Assembly: GCA_009776345.1 (NCBI GenBank)
Contig: WRLS01000007.1
Location: forward strand, 1 to 26,582
From: Oscillospiraceae bacterium
GTDB lineage: Bacteria; Bacillota; Clostridia; Oscillospirales; Ruminococcaceae
DNA: 26,582 nucleotides
Reading direction: 5' to 3'
The notes beneath the pieces were generated by a model. It saw only the letters and a program-made list of their open reading frames with translations. It was not told the DNA's origin and searched no databases. Position 1 is the stretch's first letter; each line of letters begins with the position of its first letter. The position numbers and the translations under genes are program-made. This document shows, one piece after another, positions 8,045-16,120 of this stretch.

Positions 8045-8797
8045 ATGAAGATAATCCTTTCCGGATGCAATGGGCAGATGGGGCGCGCGGTCACACGCTG
8101 CGCCGCCGCCGGGGACAGCTGCGAAATCGTCGCGGGGATAGATATCGCCGCCGGGGAAAACGCAGCCTACCCCGTTTTCACGGACCCTGATTTATGTGAT
8201 ACCAAAGCGGATGTTATCATTGATTTCAGCCATCCGTCCGCGCTTACGCCGCTGCTGAAAATGGCGGTGGGGCGCGGGATTGCGGCTGTGATCTCCACCA
8301 CGGGCTTCGGCGACGGGCAGGTGATGGAGATTAAGGCGGCGGCGGAGCGTATCCCGATTTTCTCCAGCGCGAATATGTCGCTGGGCGTAAATTTACTGCG
8401 CGAGCTTTCGATAACCGCCGCGCGCGTATTGGGCAGCGGGTTTGACATCGAAATCGTAGAAAAGCACCACAACCAAAAAATTGACGCGCCCAGCGGCACG
8501 GCACTCATGCTCGCCGATGCGGTAAGCTCTGCTTTGCCCCAGCCGCCGACATATATCTACGACCGCCGTTCAAGACGGGGGAAGCGCACAAAAAATGAGA
8601 TCGGCCTGCACGCCGTCCGCGGCGGGACAATCACAGGGGAGCATGATGTGATCTTCGCGGGTACGGACGAGGTCATCACGCTTTCGCACCGCGCGTATTC
8701 AAAGGAGGTGTTTGCGGCGGGCAGCCTGCGCGCGGCGGCGTTCCTCATAGGAAAAAAGCCGGGGCTGTACGGTATGGCGGACCTGCTCGATAGTTAA
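8045..8797 (+). CDS. dapB: 4-hydroxy-tetrahydrodipicolinate reductase
   Basis: Reduces the DapA product to tetrahydrodipicolinate with NAD(P)H. It has 250 residues, the typical length. The N-terminal dinucleotide motif is SGCNGQMGRAV; IDFSHPSALTPLL follows; and the signature EKHHNQKIDAPSGTA holds the active-site His141/His142 and Lys145. The C-terminal RGGTITGEHDVIFAG is also family-typical. The ribosome binding site is AAGGGGTGG, about 10 bases before the ATG. It follows dapA and precedes the preQ1 riboswitch and queT. The succinylase/acetylase or aminotransferase steps that follow in the pathway are not in this window. Confidence 0.96.
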   Translation: MKIILSGCNGQMGRAVTRCAAAGDSCEIVAGIDIAAGENAAYPVFTDPDLCDTKADVIIDFSHPSALTPLLKMAVGRGIAAVISTTGFGDGQVMEIKAAAERIPIFSSANMSLGVNLLRELSITAARVLGSGFDIEIVEKHHNQKIDAPSGTALMLADAVSSALPQPPTYIYDRRSRRGKRTKNEIGLHAVRGGTITGEHDVIFAGTDEVITLSHRAYSKEVFAAGSLRAAAFLIGKKPGLYGMADLLDS

Positions 8798-8816
8798 ATA
8801 AATATTTAACAGACAA

Positions 8817-8860
8817 GGTCAGTTCGCAAAATCCTGACCATAAACAAAACTACGGAAGGA
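8817..8860 (+). ncRNA. preQ1 class I riboswitch over the queT ribosome binding site
   Basis: Compact aptamer: P1 stem GGTCAG (8817-8822) with CTGACC (8834-8839), an 11-base loop TTCGCAAAATC, then an A-rich tail ATAAACAAAACTACGGAAGGA. Stem, TCGCA loop start and the AACAAAAC tail closely resemble the small translational preQ1-I class such as that of Thermoanaerobacter tengcongensis. Loop TTCG can pair with tail CGGA to form a pseudoknot next to the ribosome binding site GGAAGGA (8854-8860). This suggests that preQ1 blocks translation of queT. There is no terminator hairpin, consistent with translational control. Confidence 0.85.
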
Positions 8861-8870
8861 TGTATTTCCC

Positions 8871-9431
8871 ATGCAAAAAAACAGTACAAAGAAGTTAGTC
8901 TACATCGCGATGATCGCCGCTGTCTACACAGCGCTTTGCCTGGCACTGCCGTTTATCAGCTACGGGCCGCTGAACATACGCATCGCGGAGGCTCTCGCGC
9001 TCCTGCCTGTATTCTCGCCCATCGGGGTTTGGGGCGTAACGCTGGGATGCTTTTTGGCGAACCTGACGGGATTTTTCACCGGGGCGAATATTTTAGGCGC
9101 ACCGGATATACTTTTCGGCACCGCCGCGACATTTATCGCCGCGCTCCTCAGCCGCAGGTGGCGCGGAATCCGCGTTCATGGGCTGCCGGTCGCGGCTGTT
9201 TTGCCGCCAGTTCTGATCAATGCGCTCGTTATCGGCGTAGAGCTTGCGTTTGTCACCACCGTGCCCGGAGAAAGCTTCGTCACCGCTTTTGCGGTCAATG
9301 CGATTTGGGTTGGGATGGGCCAGCTTATTTCCTGCGGGATTATCGGGCTTGTGATGGTAAAAACGCTGGAGAATACCGGTATCGCCCGACGGCTCGAAGC
9401 TTTAGATAAGCAAAATTCTAAGATTAAATAA
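8871..9431 (+). CDS. queT: QueT-family queuosine-precursor transporter
   Basis: Small integral membrane protein of 186 residues with about five or six hydrophobic helices, resembling the QueT (DUF988) family: S-components of energy-coupling-factor uptake systems linked to the queuosine precursors preQ0/preQ1. The N-terminal MIAAVYTALCLALPFISYGPLNIRIAEAL pattern, summarised as an AAVYTAL...L..is.G.i..R.aEaL signature, is typical of this family, as is the GVWGVTLGCFLANL segment. The assignment is strongly supported by the preQ1-I riboswitch directly upstream. The ATG at 8871 is 10 bases after GGAAGGA; the nearer ATG at 8860 is in another frame. The shared ECF energising module is expected elsewhere in the genome. 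Confidence 0.9.
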   Translation: MQKNSTKKLVYIAMIAAVYTALCLALPFISYGPLNIRIAEALALLPVFSPIGVWGVTLGCFLANLTGFFTGANILGAPDILFGTAATFIAALLSRRWRGIRVHGLPVAAVLPPVLINALVIGVELAFVTTVPGESFVTAFAVNAIWVGMGQLISCGIIGLVMVKTLENTGIARRLEALDKQNSKIK

Positions 9432-9474
9432 TAATTAAAATAACTATTCGTATTCATAAAAACAGGAGACCGAT

Positions 9475-10722
9475 ATGGACGATTTCTACAATTTCCACCC
9501 GGTTGTCAAAGCGCTCGCCGAAAAGGCGGAAGCCCGCTGTGCCGATGCATTCTCGGGGATCGACGATATTGCAGACTACAACAGCAGAAAAGTCATATCG
9601 GCGTTTCAAGAAATGCGCGTGGACAGCTCCCACCTAACCGGCACGACGGGCTATGGCTACGGGGACCGCGGGCGCGATACGCTGGACGCGGTTTTCGCGC
9701 GGGTTATGGGCGCGGAGGATGCGCTGGTGCGGCATAGCTTCGCAAGCGGCACAGCTACGATCGTGGCGGCGCTTTTCGGCGTACTGCGGCCCGGTGATGT
9801 GATTATTTCGCTTTCCGGCAGGCCCTACGACACACTGTTGCCGGCGCTGGGACTTGGGGAGGAAAAATGCGGCTCTCTAACAGAATTCGGCATTGAATAC
9901 CGCGAACTGCCTTTGCTTGAAAACGGCAAAGTGGACATGCAGGCTATACCGGAAGCTGTAAAAAACGTGAAAGCCGCATATCTACAGCGTTCGCGCGGGT
10001 ATTCGCTCAGGCCGTCAATCACAGTGGATGAAATCAAAGAAATCGGGAAGCTGGTAAAACAGCACAATCCGGATGCGCTGTTTATCGTGGACAACTGCTA
10101 CGGGGAGTTTGCCGAGCGGACCGAACCTACGCAAGCGGGCGCGGACCTAATCATGGGTTCGCTGATTAAAAATCCCGGCGGCGGGATCGCGCAGACAGGA
10201 GGATACATCGCGGGGCGCGCCGATTTAGTGGAGCAATGCGCATACCGCATAACCGCGCCCGGCATAGGCAGGGAGGTCGGCTGTTCGCTTGATGAAAACC
10301 GTAATATGTACATGGGGCTGTTTTTCGCGCCTACAGTAGTGGCATCCGCGATAAAAACAGCGGTGTTTGCGGCGGCGGTTTTCGGCGGGGCGAGATACCC
10401 TGTTTCCCCTGACGTGGACGAGATTAGGACAGATATTGTCCAAACAATTACGCTTGGCTCGCCCGAGAAGCTGTCGGCGTTCTGCCGCGGGATACAGATG
10501 GGCGCGCCGATTGACAGCTTTGTCGTCCCGGAAGCGGGGGAGATGCCCGGTTACGCCGACAAGGTTATCATGGCGGCGGGCGCGTTCCATCTAGGCGCGA
10601 GCATTGAGCTTTCAGCCGACGGCCCAATGCGCGAGCCATACGCCGCTTGGATGCAGGGCGGCCTGACCTGGCCCGCCGGTAAGCTGGGGGTCATGCTGGC
10701 GGCACAGGAGATGATTGTGTAG
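9475..10722 (+). CDS. Methionine gamma-lyase family PLP-dependent enzyme (YnbB/aluminium-resistance type)
   Basis: Cytoplasmic PLP enzyme of 415 residues, resembling the cystathionine beta-lyase-like family once labelled aluminium resistance protein (COG4100). Landmarks: SSHLTGTTGYGYGDRGRD near 51-68, the cofactor-ring region FASGTATIVAAL near 89-100, the PLP aspartate D206 in FIVDNCYGEF, and the Schiff-base Lys232 in MGSLIKNPGGGIA. AGGAG at 9464-9468 supports the start. In many Firmicutes this family lies beside hfq/miaA or similar genes; here it follows queT and precedes an MBL-fold hydrolase with a 15-base gap. The true substrate is uncertain; sulfur amino-acid lysis is a family-level guess. 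Confidence 0.88.
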   Translation: MDDFYNFHPVVKALAEKAEARCADAFSGIDDIADYNSRKVISAFQEMRVDSSHLTGTTGYGYGDRGRDTLDAVFARVMGAEDALVRHSFASGTATIVAALFGVLRPGDVIISLSGRPYDTLLPALGLGEEKCGSLTEFGIEYRELPLLENGKVDMQAIPEAVKNVKAAYLQRSRGYSLRPSITVDEIKEIGKLVKQHNPDALFIVDNCYGEFAERTEPTQAGADLIMGSLIKNPGGGIAQTGGYIAGRADLVEQCAYRITAPGIGREVGCSLDENRNMYMGLFFAPTVVASAIKTAVFAAAVFGGARYPVSPDVDEIRTDIVQTITLGSPEKLSAFCRGIQMGAPIDSFVVPEAGEMPGYADKVIMAAGAFHLGASIELSADGPMREPYAAWMQGGLTWPAGKLGVMLAAQEMIV

Positions 10723-10737
10723 CAAAAGGAGCTGAAA

Positions 10738-11565
10738 ATGAAAATCACATTTTTGGGGACAGGCGCCGCCGAGGGCGTCCCCGCACTGTACTGCCGCTGC
10801 GATATCTGCAAAAACGCGCGGGAAAAGGGCGGGAAGGAAGTCCGCACCCGCAGCCAGGCTTTGGTCGGAGATGACCTGCTGATCGATTACCCGCCGGATA
10901 CTTATGCCCATTATTTGGCGCATGGCTTCGATTTGCCCGGGATCACGCATATGCTGATAACACATTCCCACACCGACCATTTTTACCCGAACGATTTAGA
11001 GATGCGCCTGCGCCATTATGTGACCGCCATGCCGAAAAAACTGCATCTTTACGGCAACGAAAAAGTGCATAACCGTCTGCGTGAAGCCGCCCCGGATGAG
11101 CTTGGCGAGCTTCTTGAGAACCTGGAGCTTCACCGCGCCGTGCCTTTCCTGCCGCTTCAAGTCGGCGGTTATAAAGTTACACCGATGGCTGCCCTGCATG
11201 ACCGCAGCGAGGAGTGCCTTTTCTACTTAATCGAACAGGGCGGCAAGTCCCTGCTTTACGCAAACGACACCGGCTTTTTCCCCGAAAAGACTTGGGAGTG
11301 CCTGAAAGAAAGCGGCGTAAGGCTTGGGCTGTGCAGCTTGGACTGTACGGCAATGGGCAAGAAAGAGGGCACAAACCATATGGGGCTGGAGGACTGCATT
11401 GAGGTAAAGGGGCGGCTGCTGAAAATGGGCATAGCCGATGACGATACGGTATTCGTCCTGCACCATTTTTCCCATAACGGCGGGCTGACACATACGGAAA
11501 TGGAAAAACGGGGAGCGGGATATGGCTTTCTGACGGCGTATGATGGGATGAGTGTGAAAATTTAA
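10738..11565 (+). CDS. MBL-fold metallo-hydrolase, PhnP-like
   Basis: Metallo-beta-lactamase-fold hydrolase of 275 residues. The binuclear metal motif HSHTDH is at 76-81, with further candidate ligands in AALHDRSEE (near 154), ANDTGFF and the C-terminal HHFSHNGG. An N-terminal CRCDIC cluster (C19, C21, C24) matches the extra structural Zn site of PhnP-type phosphodiesterases, which act on cyclic ribosyl phosphates. Hydrolysis of a phosphodiester, such as a cyclic nucleotide or sugar phosphate, is therefore a reasonable guess. No phn C-P lyase genes are nearby. AAGGAG at 10726-10731 supports the start; the gene is probably in one transcript with the PLP enzyme upstream. Confidence 0.88.
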   Translation: MKITFLGTGAAEGVPALYCRCDICKNAREKGGKEVRTRSQALVGDDLLIDYPPDTYAHYLAHGFDLPGITHMLITHSHTDHFYPNDLEMRLRHYVTAMPKKLHLYGNEKVHNRLREAAPDELGELLENLELHRAVPFLPLQVGGYKVTPMAALHDRSEECLFYLIEQGGKSLLYANDTGFFPEKTWECLKESGVRLGLCSLDCTAMGKKEGTNHMGLEDCIEVKGRLLKMGIADDDTVFVLHHFSHNGGLTHTEMEKRGAGYGFLTAYDGMSVKI

Positions 11566-11585
11566 TAACCCGTCCGTTTTGCGCA

Positions 11586-11622
11586 TAAACATTACTAATC
11601 TCCGAAAGAGAGGTAATGTTTA
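11586..11622 (+). promoter_or_regulatory. Hairpin sequestering the ribosome binding site of the symporter gene
   Basis: The 10-bp arms TAAACATTAC (11586-11595) and GTAATGTTTA (11613-11622) are perfectly complementary. An inner TCTC/GAGA pairing closes a CGAAA loop. The 3' arm and inner strand contain the ribosome binding site AGAGAGG and run up to the start codon, so folding should limit translation. An RNA thermometer or an upstream-translation-coupled switch are possible readings. Confidence 0.55.
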
Positions 11623-12944
11623 TGCCGCATGCGTTCCTGTCCCCGGACAGCGTCACAATGGTTTTACTGCTGCTGTTGGGCGTTTATCTCACCGTAAGGC
11701 TGCGGCTTTTCCGCATATCCGCGCTCCCGTTTATTCTGAGAAATACTGTTGGCTCCCTTTTCGTGCGCGATAAAAGCGCGGGAGGGGCGATTACGCCGTT
11801 CCAGGCCGTTATGACAGCGCTTGCCGGTACGATGGGGGTAGGCAATATCGCCGGGGTTGCGACTGCGCTGGTGGCAGGGGGCCCCGGCGCGATCCTGTGG
11901 ATGTGGGTGAGCGCGTTTTTCGGCATGGCGACAAAATACGCCGAAATCGCGCTCGCCGTGCGCTTCCGTGTGCGGGGCGCGGACGGGATGCTGCGCGGCG
12001 GGCCGATGTATTATATGTCAGACAAAAAACACGGGCTAAAAAGCAAATGGCTTGCGGCGGTGTTTTGCGCGGCGTGCGTGCTGTGTTCGTTCGGGGTCGG
12101 CAATATGACGCAGGTGAATTCGGTATCACAGGCGGCATTGCAGGCATTTTCAATTCCGGCGTGGGTTACGGGGATACTTACGGCACTTGTGCTGTCGCTG
12201 GTCATATTCGGCGGGGTCAGGCGCATCGCAAGGACAGCGGAGATTATTATCCCGTTTATATCGGTTCTGTATATTTGCTTTGCGGCGGCGTTTTTATGGA
12301 TAAGCCGCGAATATGTCCCTATGGCGCTCCGCCTTATTTTTGAAAGCGCGGCAGGCCCCGCACAGGCCGTTGGCGGCGCGGCGGGCTACGGCGTGGCGGG
12401 GGCAGTCAGATATGGGTTGAGCCGCGGCGTATTCACGAATGAAGCCGGTCTGGGCTCCGCCCCGATCGCCCACGCGTCGGCGGATTGCGAAAGCCCCGCG
12501 CATCAAGGCGCGTGGGGCGTGTTTGAGGTTTTCGCGGATACAATCTTCGTATGCACGGTGACGGCGCTTGTGATCCTGACAGCAGGCGGCGGTACGCTCT
12601 GGCAAAGCGGGATAGATGGCGCGGCGCTCACCTCCGCCGCGTTTGAAAGCGTATTCGGGCCGCTTGGCAGGGGATTTATCGCGGCGGCAATCGCGCTGTT
12701 CGCGGTGCCGTCCATGCTGGGCTGGTGCTTTTACGGGGAATCCGCGCTTTCGTGGCTTACCGGTGGGGACGCGGCGGCGGTAAAATGCTACCGCGCTGCC
12801 TTCGTCGCCGTTTCGGTGTATGGCGCGGTTGCGGGGATGGGGGCTGTCTGGGCGGCGGCGGATTTATTGAACGCGCTGATGGCTCTGCCGAATATTGCGG
12901 CAATTTTCCTGCTGAGGAAACATATATCTACAAGATTTAAATAA
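11622..12944 (+). CDS. Sodium:alanine symporter family (AGCS) amino-acid carrier
   Basis: Inner-membrane Na+-coupled amino-acid importer of the AGCS family (AlsT/DagA-like), about 440 residues. The signature GTMGVGNIAGVATALVAGGP and the following WMWVSAFFGMATKYAEIALA are characteristic of TM3-TM4. Later landmarks are RGGPMYYM, SRGVFTNEAGLGSAPIAHA and the C-terminal LLNALMALPNI. The ATG at 11622 is chosen because AGAGAGG (11607-11613) lies 8 bases before it; the in-frame ATG at 11616 is only two bases away from that site. Alanine or glycine is the usual substrate, but this cannot be proved here. Translation may be limited by the hairpin at the start. It appears monocistronic or weakly linked to the MBL-fold gene. 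Confidence 0.93.
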   Translation: MPHAFLSPDSVTMVLLLLLGVYLTVRLRLFRISALPFILRNTVGSLFVRDKSAGGAITPFQAVMTALAGTMGVGNIAGVATALVAGGPGAILWMWVSAFFGMATKYAEIALAVRFRVRGADGMLRGGPMYYMSDKKHGLKSKWLAAVFCAACVLCSFGVGNMTQVNSVSQAALQAFSIPAWVTGILTALVLSLVIFGGVRRIARTAEIIIPFISVLYICFAAAFLWISREYVPMALRLIFESAAGPAQAVGGAAGYGVAGAVRYGLSRGVFTNEAGLGSAPIAHASADCESPAHQGAWGVFEVFADTIFVCTVTALVILTAGGGTLWQSGIDGAALTSAAFESVFGPLGRGFIAAAIALFAVPSMLGWCFYGESALSWLTGGDAAAVKCYRAAFVAVSVYGAVAGMGAVWAAADLLNALMALPNIAAIFLLRKHISTRFK

Positions 12945-12948
12945 AGAC

Positions 12949-12977
12949 TGGAAATTTTATTATTGATATGTTAAAAT
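12949..12977 (+). promoter_or_regulatory. Candidate promoter for the DHH gene
   Basis: A weak -35 box TGGAAA (12949-12954) and -10 box TAAAAT (12972-12977), 17 bases apart, occur in an AT-rich gap of 74 bases before the DHH gene. The -35 match is only four of six, so this is tentative. Confidence 0.35.
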
Positions 12978-13018
12978 AATGTAAAAGGTACTGCGATTTC
13001 AAACGAGGGGGTCCCTAA

Positions 13019-13933
13019 ATGCGATTATTGACCAGATCCGACTTCGACGGCCTTGCCTGCGCCGCCCTGTTAAAAGAGCTGGGCGTTATAGACCATTGGA
13101 AATTTGTCCACCCAAAGGACATACAGGACGGGCTGGTGGAGGTTTCCGAGAACGATGTGCTGGCGAATGTGCCTTACTCCAAAGGCTGCGGGCTGTGGTT
13201 CGACCACCATTCAAGCGAGGGCGAGCGGCTCGGCAGTGATATAGTTTTCGAGGGCGAGAGCCGCATCGAGGACAGCGCCGCCCGCGTCATATACGAATAT
13301 TACGGCGGGATAGAAAAGCTGCCGCATTTTGAAACTATGGTAAAGGCGGTCGATAAGGTCGATTCCGCAAAGCTTACCTCTGACGAGGTCCTAAACCCGC
13401 GGGATTGGATCCTGCTTGGCTTTATCATGGACCCGCGCACGGGCTTGGGGCGCTTCCGCAATTTCCGCATCTCGAACTATGAGCTGATGGAGGAGTTGAT
13501 AGACGCCTGCCGCAGCCAGACAATCGAGGAGATCATGGAAAACCCCGATGTAAAGGAACGCGCCGCGCTCTATTTTGAGCAGGACGGGCTGTTCCGCGAA
13601 ATGCTCCAAAAATACAGCCGCACCGACGGCAATGTAATCATCACCGACCTGCGCGGGGTCGAGCCTATCTATACCGGCAACAGGTTTGAGATATACAGCC
13701 TGTACCCGCAGCAGAACATATCCATGTGGGTGATCGACGGGCGCGGCAAGCAAAACTGCCCGATCGCCGTCGGGCACAGCATCGCGAACCGTACATCCGG
13801 CACCGATGTCGGTGCGCTGATGCTTAAATACGGCGGCGGCGGCCATAAGACGGTCGGTACCTGCCAGGTTCCGTACAGTGAGGCTGACAGGATTGTCGGC
13901 GAGCTTATCGAGCAAATGAAAAAAGACGGCTGA
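13019..13933 (+). CDS. DHH family phosphoesterase (exopolyphosphatase-like)
   Basis: Cytoplasmic DHH-superfamily phosphoesterase of 304 residues. Motif I RSDFDG (6-11), motif III DHH (62-64) and the KAVDKVD motif (D112, D115) supply Mn2+ ligands. The C-terminal DHHA1-type substrate domain has YGGGGHKTVG (272-280) with its conserved His. Relatives hydrolyse short RNA, cyclic dinucleotide products or polyphosphate, and annotation as exopolyphosphatase is common but untested. The start has a strong ribosome binding site, GAGGGGG at 13005-13011. It stands alone: a promoter-like sequence precedes it and a strong GC hairpin follows. Confidence 0.88.
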   Translation: MRLLTRSDFDGLACAALLKELGVIDHWKFVHPKDIQDGLVEVSENDVLANVPYSKGCGLWFDHHSSEGERLGSDIVFEGESRIEDSAARVIYEYYGGIEKLPHFETMVKAVDKVDSAKLTSDEVLNPRDWILLGFIMDPRTGLGRFRNFRISNYELMEELIDACRSQTIEEIMENPDVKERAALYFEQDGLFREMLQKYSRTDGNVIITDLRGVEPIYTGNRFEIYSLYPQQNISMWVIDGRGKQNCPIAVGHSIANRTSGTDVGALMLKYGGGGHKTVGTCQVPYSEADRIVGELIEQMKKDG

Positions 13934-13947
13934 TTATTACATTAAAA

Positions 13948-13970
13948 GGGGCGGGACTGCTTCCCGCCCC
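13948..13970 (+). terminator. Strong hairpin after the DHH gene
   Basis: A perfect 9-bp GC-rich stem, GGGGCGGGA (13948-13956) with TCCCGCCCC (13962-13970), has a CTGCT loop. It is preceded by AAAA, but only TGTGCATTT follows, so the U-tract is poor. It lies 15 bases after the stop codon, the expected terminator position. Confidence 0.65.
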
Positions 13971-14031
13971 TGTGCATTTACATAATAATCGTCGGATACC
14001 GCGCAAATAAACGCACTTGCGACAAAATTGC

Positions 14032-14060
14032 TTGACATTTCGCGCAGGATAAACTAAACT
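14032..14060 (+). promoter_or_regulatory. Sigma-A promoter of the deacetylase-bactofilin-antiporter operon
   Basis: Perfect -35 box TTGACA (14032-14037), 17-base spacer, and -10 box TAAACT (14055-14060), 42 bases before the start codon. Confidence 0.8.
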
Positions 14061-14102
14061 ATAAAGTAAGAGTGGTCTACCATTTTTTGAGGACGTAGTG
14101 AT

Positions 14103-15170
14103 ATGATTAACAAACAGCGAGTAAAACGCATCAGGCACGCTATTTACACTGTAATCGTGCTGCTGCTGTTCATACCCGTCATTTTGCTGATAGCGCTGTC
14201 TATCAGCATGATCGGGTTTTTAAGGGATGCCGCCGATTCCCTTAACCGCATCGAAAGCCATATTGCCACACCGGTGCTTCCGTCTCCGTCACCGGAGCTG
14301 TTAGAACCGGAGGACCAGTCGGCGGATACGCAGTTTAACCCGGGAGGTACACAGCCGGCGGTCTTCATAGGGGAAGAAAACGGACAGGATGAGCCGCAGG
14401 GGCAGGACGGACAGGATATAGCGCAGGGGGGCGGCACTGCGGAAACCGAGGGGCTAAACACCTATCGCCCGGAAACCCTGCCGCAGCTTTTCTTCGACAC
14501 GGCCGTCACGCCGTCTACAGCGGGGGCGGAGGATATATACCTTACAGTGGACAATACACCGGCGGAGAATTTCCCCGCGATAATGGGCTTACTTGATAAA
14601 TATAATATTAAAGCAACTTTTTTTGTATGGCGGGGTGATTCCGGCGGCACCCCGATGCTGGGCTCGGATTACCGCGCCATCATACAAGCCGGGCACAGCA
14701 TAGGGATCCATTGCGGCGACCCGTCAATCCCCCTGTCCCGGCTCTATTCGAGCGCTGAGTTTTTTCTGGATGACTTCGCTATGATGTTTGATATGATCGA
14801 GCATTACACGGGCGTGCGCACAAGGCTCTACCGTCTGCCCGGCGGCAGCGTGAACCCGCACCACCCCGAAAGGGACGAGGTCAAGCGGCAGATTATAGCA
14901 GAGCTTGATTCCCGCGGCTTTATCCAGCACGACTGGAACGCGTCCGGGGAGGACGCTGTAATCCCTCCGCTTTCCATGCAACAAATCCTGTCTAATTTAC
15001 ACACTAATATACAGGGGGGCGGGCGCATCATCGCGCTGGTGCATGACGGGACGGGTTCGGACTCCACCGTGCGCGCCCTGGAGCAGTTCATCCCCTTTTG
15101 CCTGGAGCAGGGATATGTATTCCGGGCTATGGACCATGATACGGTCCCGGTTTCATTTTTAGCTGATTAG
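14103..15170 (+). CDS. Membrane-anchored polysaccharide-deacetylase-fold (NodB) protein with degenerate metal site
   Basis: Protein of 355 residues: N-terminal membrane anchor (about 13-40), a Pro/Glu/Gln-rich linker (about 55-125), then a NodB-type carbohydrate esterase 4 domain facing outside. Family motifs are recognisable: LTVDNTP (D150, N151) for motif 1, AGHSIGIHCGDP (H203, P207) for motif 2, YRLPGGSVN for motif 3, HDW (277-278) for motif 4, and ALVHD (H314) for motif 5. Compared with the usual D-D and H-x3-H, the metal ligands become N151 and P207, so deacetylase activity is doubtful. GAGGA at 14089-14093 supports the start. The gene heads an operon with a bactofilin only 11 bases downstream, pointing to a role in envelope shape or wall organisation. 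Confidence 0.87.
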   Translation: MINKQRVKRIRHAIYTVIVLLLFIPVILLIALSISMIGFLRDAADSLNRIESHIATPVLPSPSPELLEPEDQSADTQFNPGGTQPAVFIGEENGQDEPQGQDGQDIAQGGGTAETEGLNTYRPETLPQLFFDTAVTPSTAGAEDIYLTVDNTPAENFPAIMGLLDKYNIKATFFVWRGDSGGTPMLGSDYRAIIQAGHSIGIHCGDPSIPLSRLYSSAEFFLDDFAMMFDMIEHYTGVRTRLYRLPGGSVNPHHPERDEVKRQIIAELDSRGFIQHDWNASGEDAVIPPLSMQQILSNLHTNIQGGGRIIALVHDGTGSDSTVRALEQFIPFCLEQGYVFRAMDHDTVPVSFLAD

Positions 15171-15181
15171 GGAGGTATTCC

Positions 15182-16099
15182 ATGGGTTTCAAAGACGATT
15201 TTTTTGAGGCTTTACGGAGCGTGAAGAGGGATTTTACCCGGGAGCCCGAGGCTTCTGTTCAGCCGCGCCCCGTCGGCCGCGAAATTGAGCAGCCCGAGCC
15301 GCCGCCCGTCCAAAACACGGCGGGGAGCGGCGATGGCGTTGTGCCGAAGCTCCTTGAGGATACCGGGGATTTCCGTATGCCGGACAATATAATCACGCAG
15401 GACGACCGTCCGCCGGCCCCCGCAAAATCTGACGCGGAGGTCATGGATGCCTTTCGGCAGGCCGCCGCGTCTGTCAATGACAGCAGGGGCGATTCCGGGG
15501 ATGATTTGCCGGGTGAGGTACATACCCTCGCCGGGGGCGATTCTTCCACCTATATTGACTACAACCCCGACGCGCGGGATAATTTTTCGGATTCCGGCGA
15601 CGGGCGTAAAATATTCGACTTTGCCGCCGGGGATATGTACACCGACGACAAGACGATTATCTCCCGCAACACGCTGATCAAAGGCAACCTGCAAACCGAG
15701 GATTCCGTGCGGCTTCTCGGGGCGATTATGGGCGATATCGACTGTAAATCCAATATCGTTGTGGCGGGAAAAGTGCAGGGCAACACTTCCGCGCACAACG
15801 CATATATTGTAGACGCGCAAATTGACGGCGACATGGTCTGCGACGATACCGTAAATATAAACAAGGACGCCTGGATACTCGGCAATATACGCGCACAGCA
15901 GGCGGAGATCGACGGCAAGATCAAGGGGAATATCGAGATCAGGCACGCGGTTTCAATCGGCCCGACATCCTCGGTGATCGGCGATATCTCCACCGATGAG
16001 ATTGAGATAAAGCGCGGCGCATTTGTCAACGGCCAGCTAATCATGTACAGCCCGTCCAGGGATGTTATAGACAGGTTCGAGGATTTCGACAGGGGTTAA
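15182..16099 (+). CDS. Bactofilin (polymer-forming cytoskeletal protein)
   Basis: A 305-residue protein with a long acidic, Pro-rich, probably disordered N-terminal region (about 1-155). Its C-terminal bactofilin domain (about 158-288) shows the repeating hydrophobic/Gly pattern of a right-handed beta-helix, as in IKGNLQTEDSVRLLGAIMGD, then VVAGKVQGN, VDAQIDGDM and EIDGKIKGNIEI. Bactofilins polymerise without nucleotide and position wall enzymes at the membrane. GGAGG directly follows the deacetylase stop codon, so translation is probably coupled. Pairing with a wall-hydrolase or deacetylase-fold partner is a common bactofilin arrangement. The N-terminal extension is long for the family and may be a partner-binding or membrane-targeting arm. 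Confidence 0.92.
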   Translation: MGFKDDFFEALRSVKRDFTREPEASVQPRPVGREIEQPEPPPVQNTAGSGDGVVPKLLEDTGDFRMPDNIITQDDRPPAPAKSDAEVMDAFRQAAASVNDSRGDSGDDLPGEVHTLAGGDSSTYIDYNPDARDNFSDSGDGRKIFDFAAGDMYTDDKTIISRNTLIKGNLQTEDSVRLLGAIMGDIDCKSNIVVAGKVQGNTSAHNAYIVDAQIDGDMVCDDTVNINKDAWILGNIRAQQAEIDGKIKGNIEIRHAVSIGPTSSVIGDISTDEIEIKRGAFVNGQLIMYSPSRDVIDRFEDFDRG

Positions 16100-16120
16100 T
16101 CTGCATTTTTGGGGGGTAAT

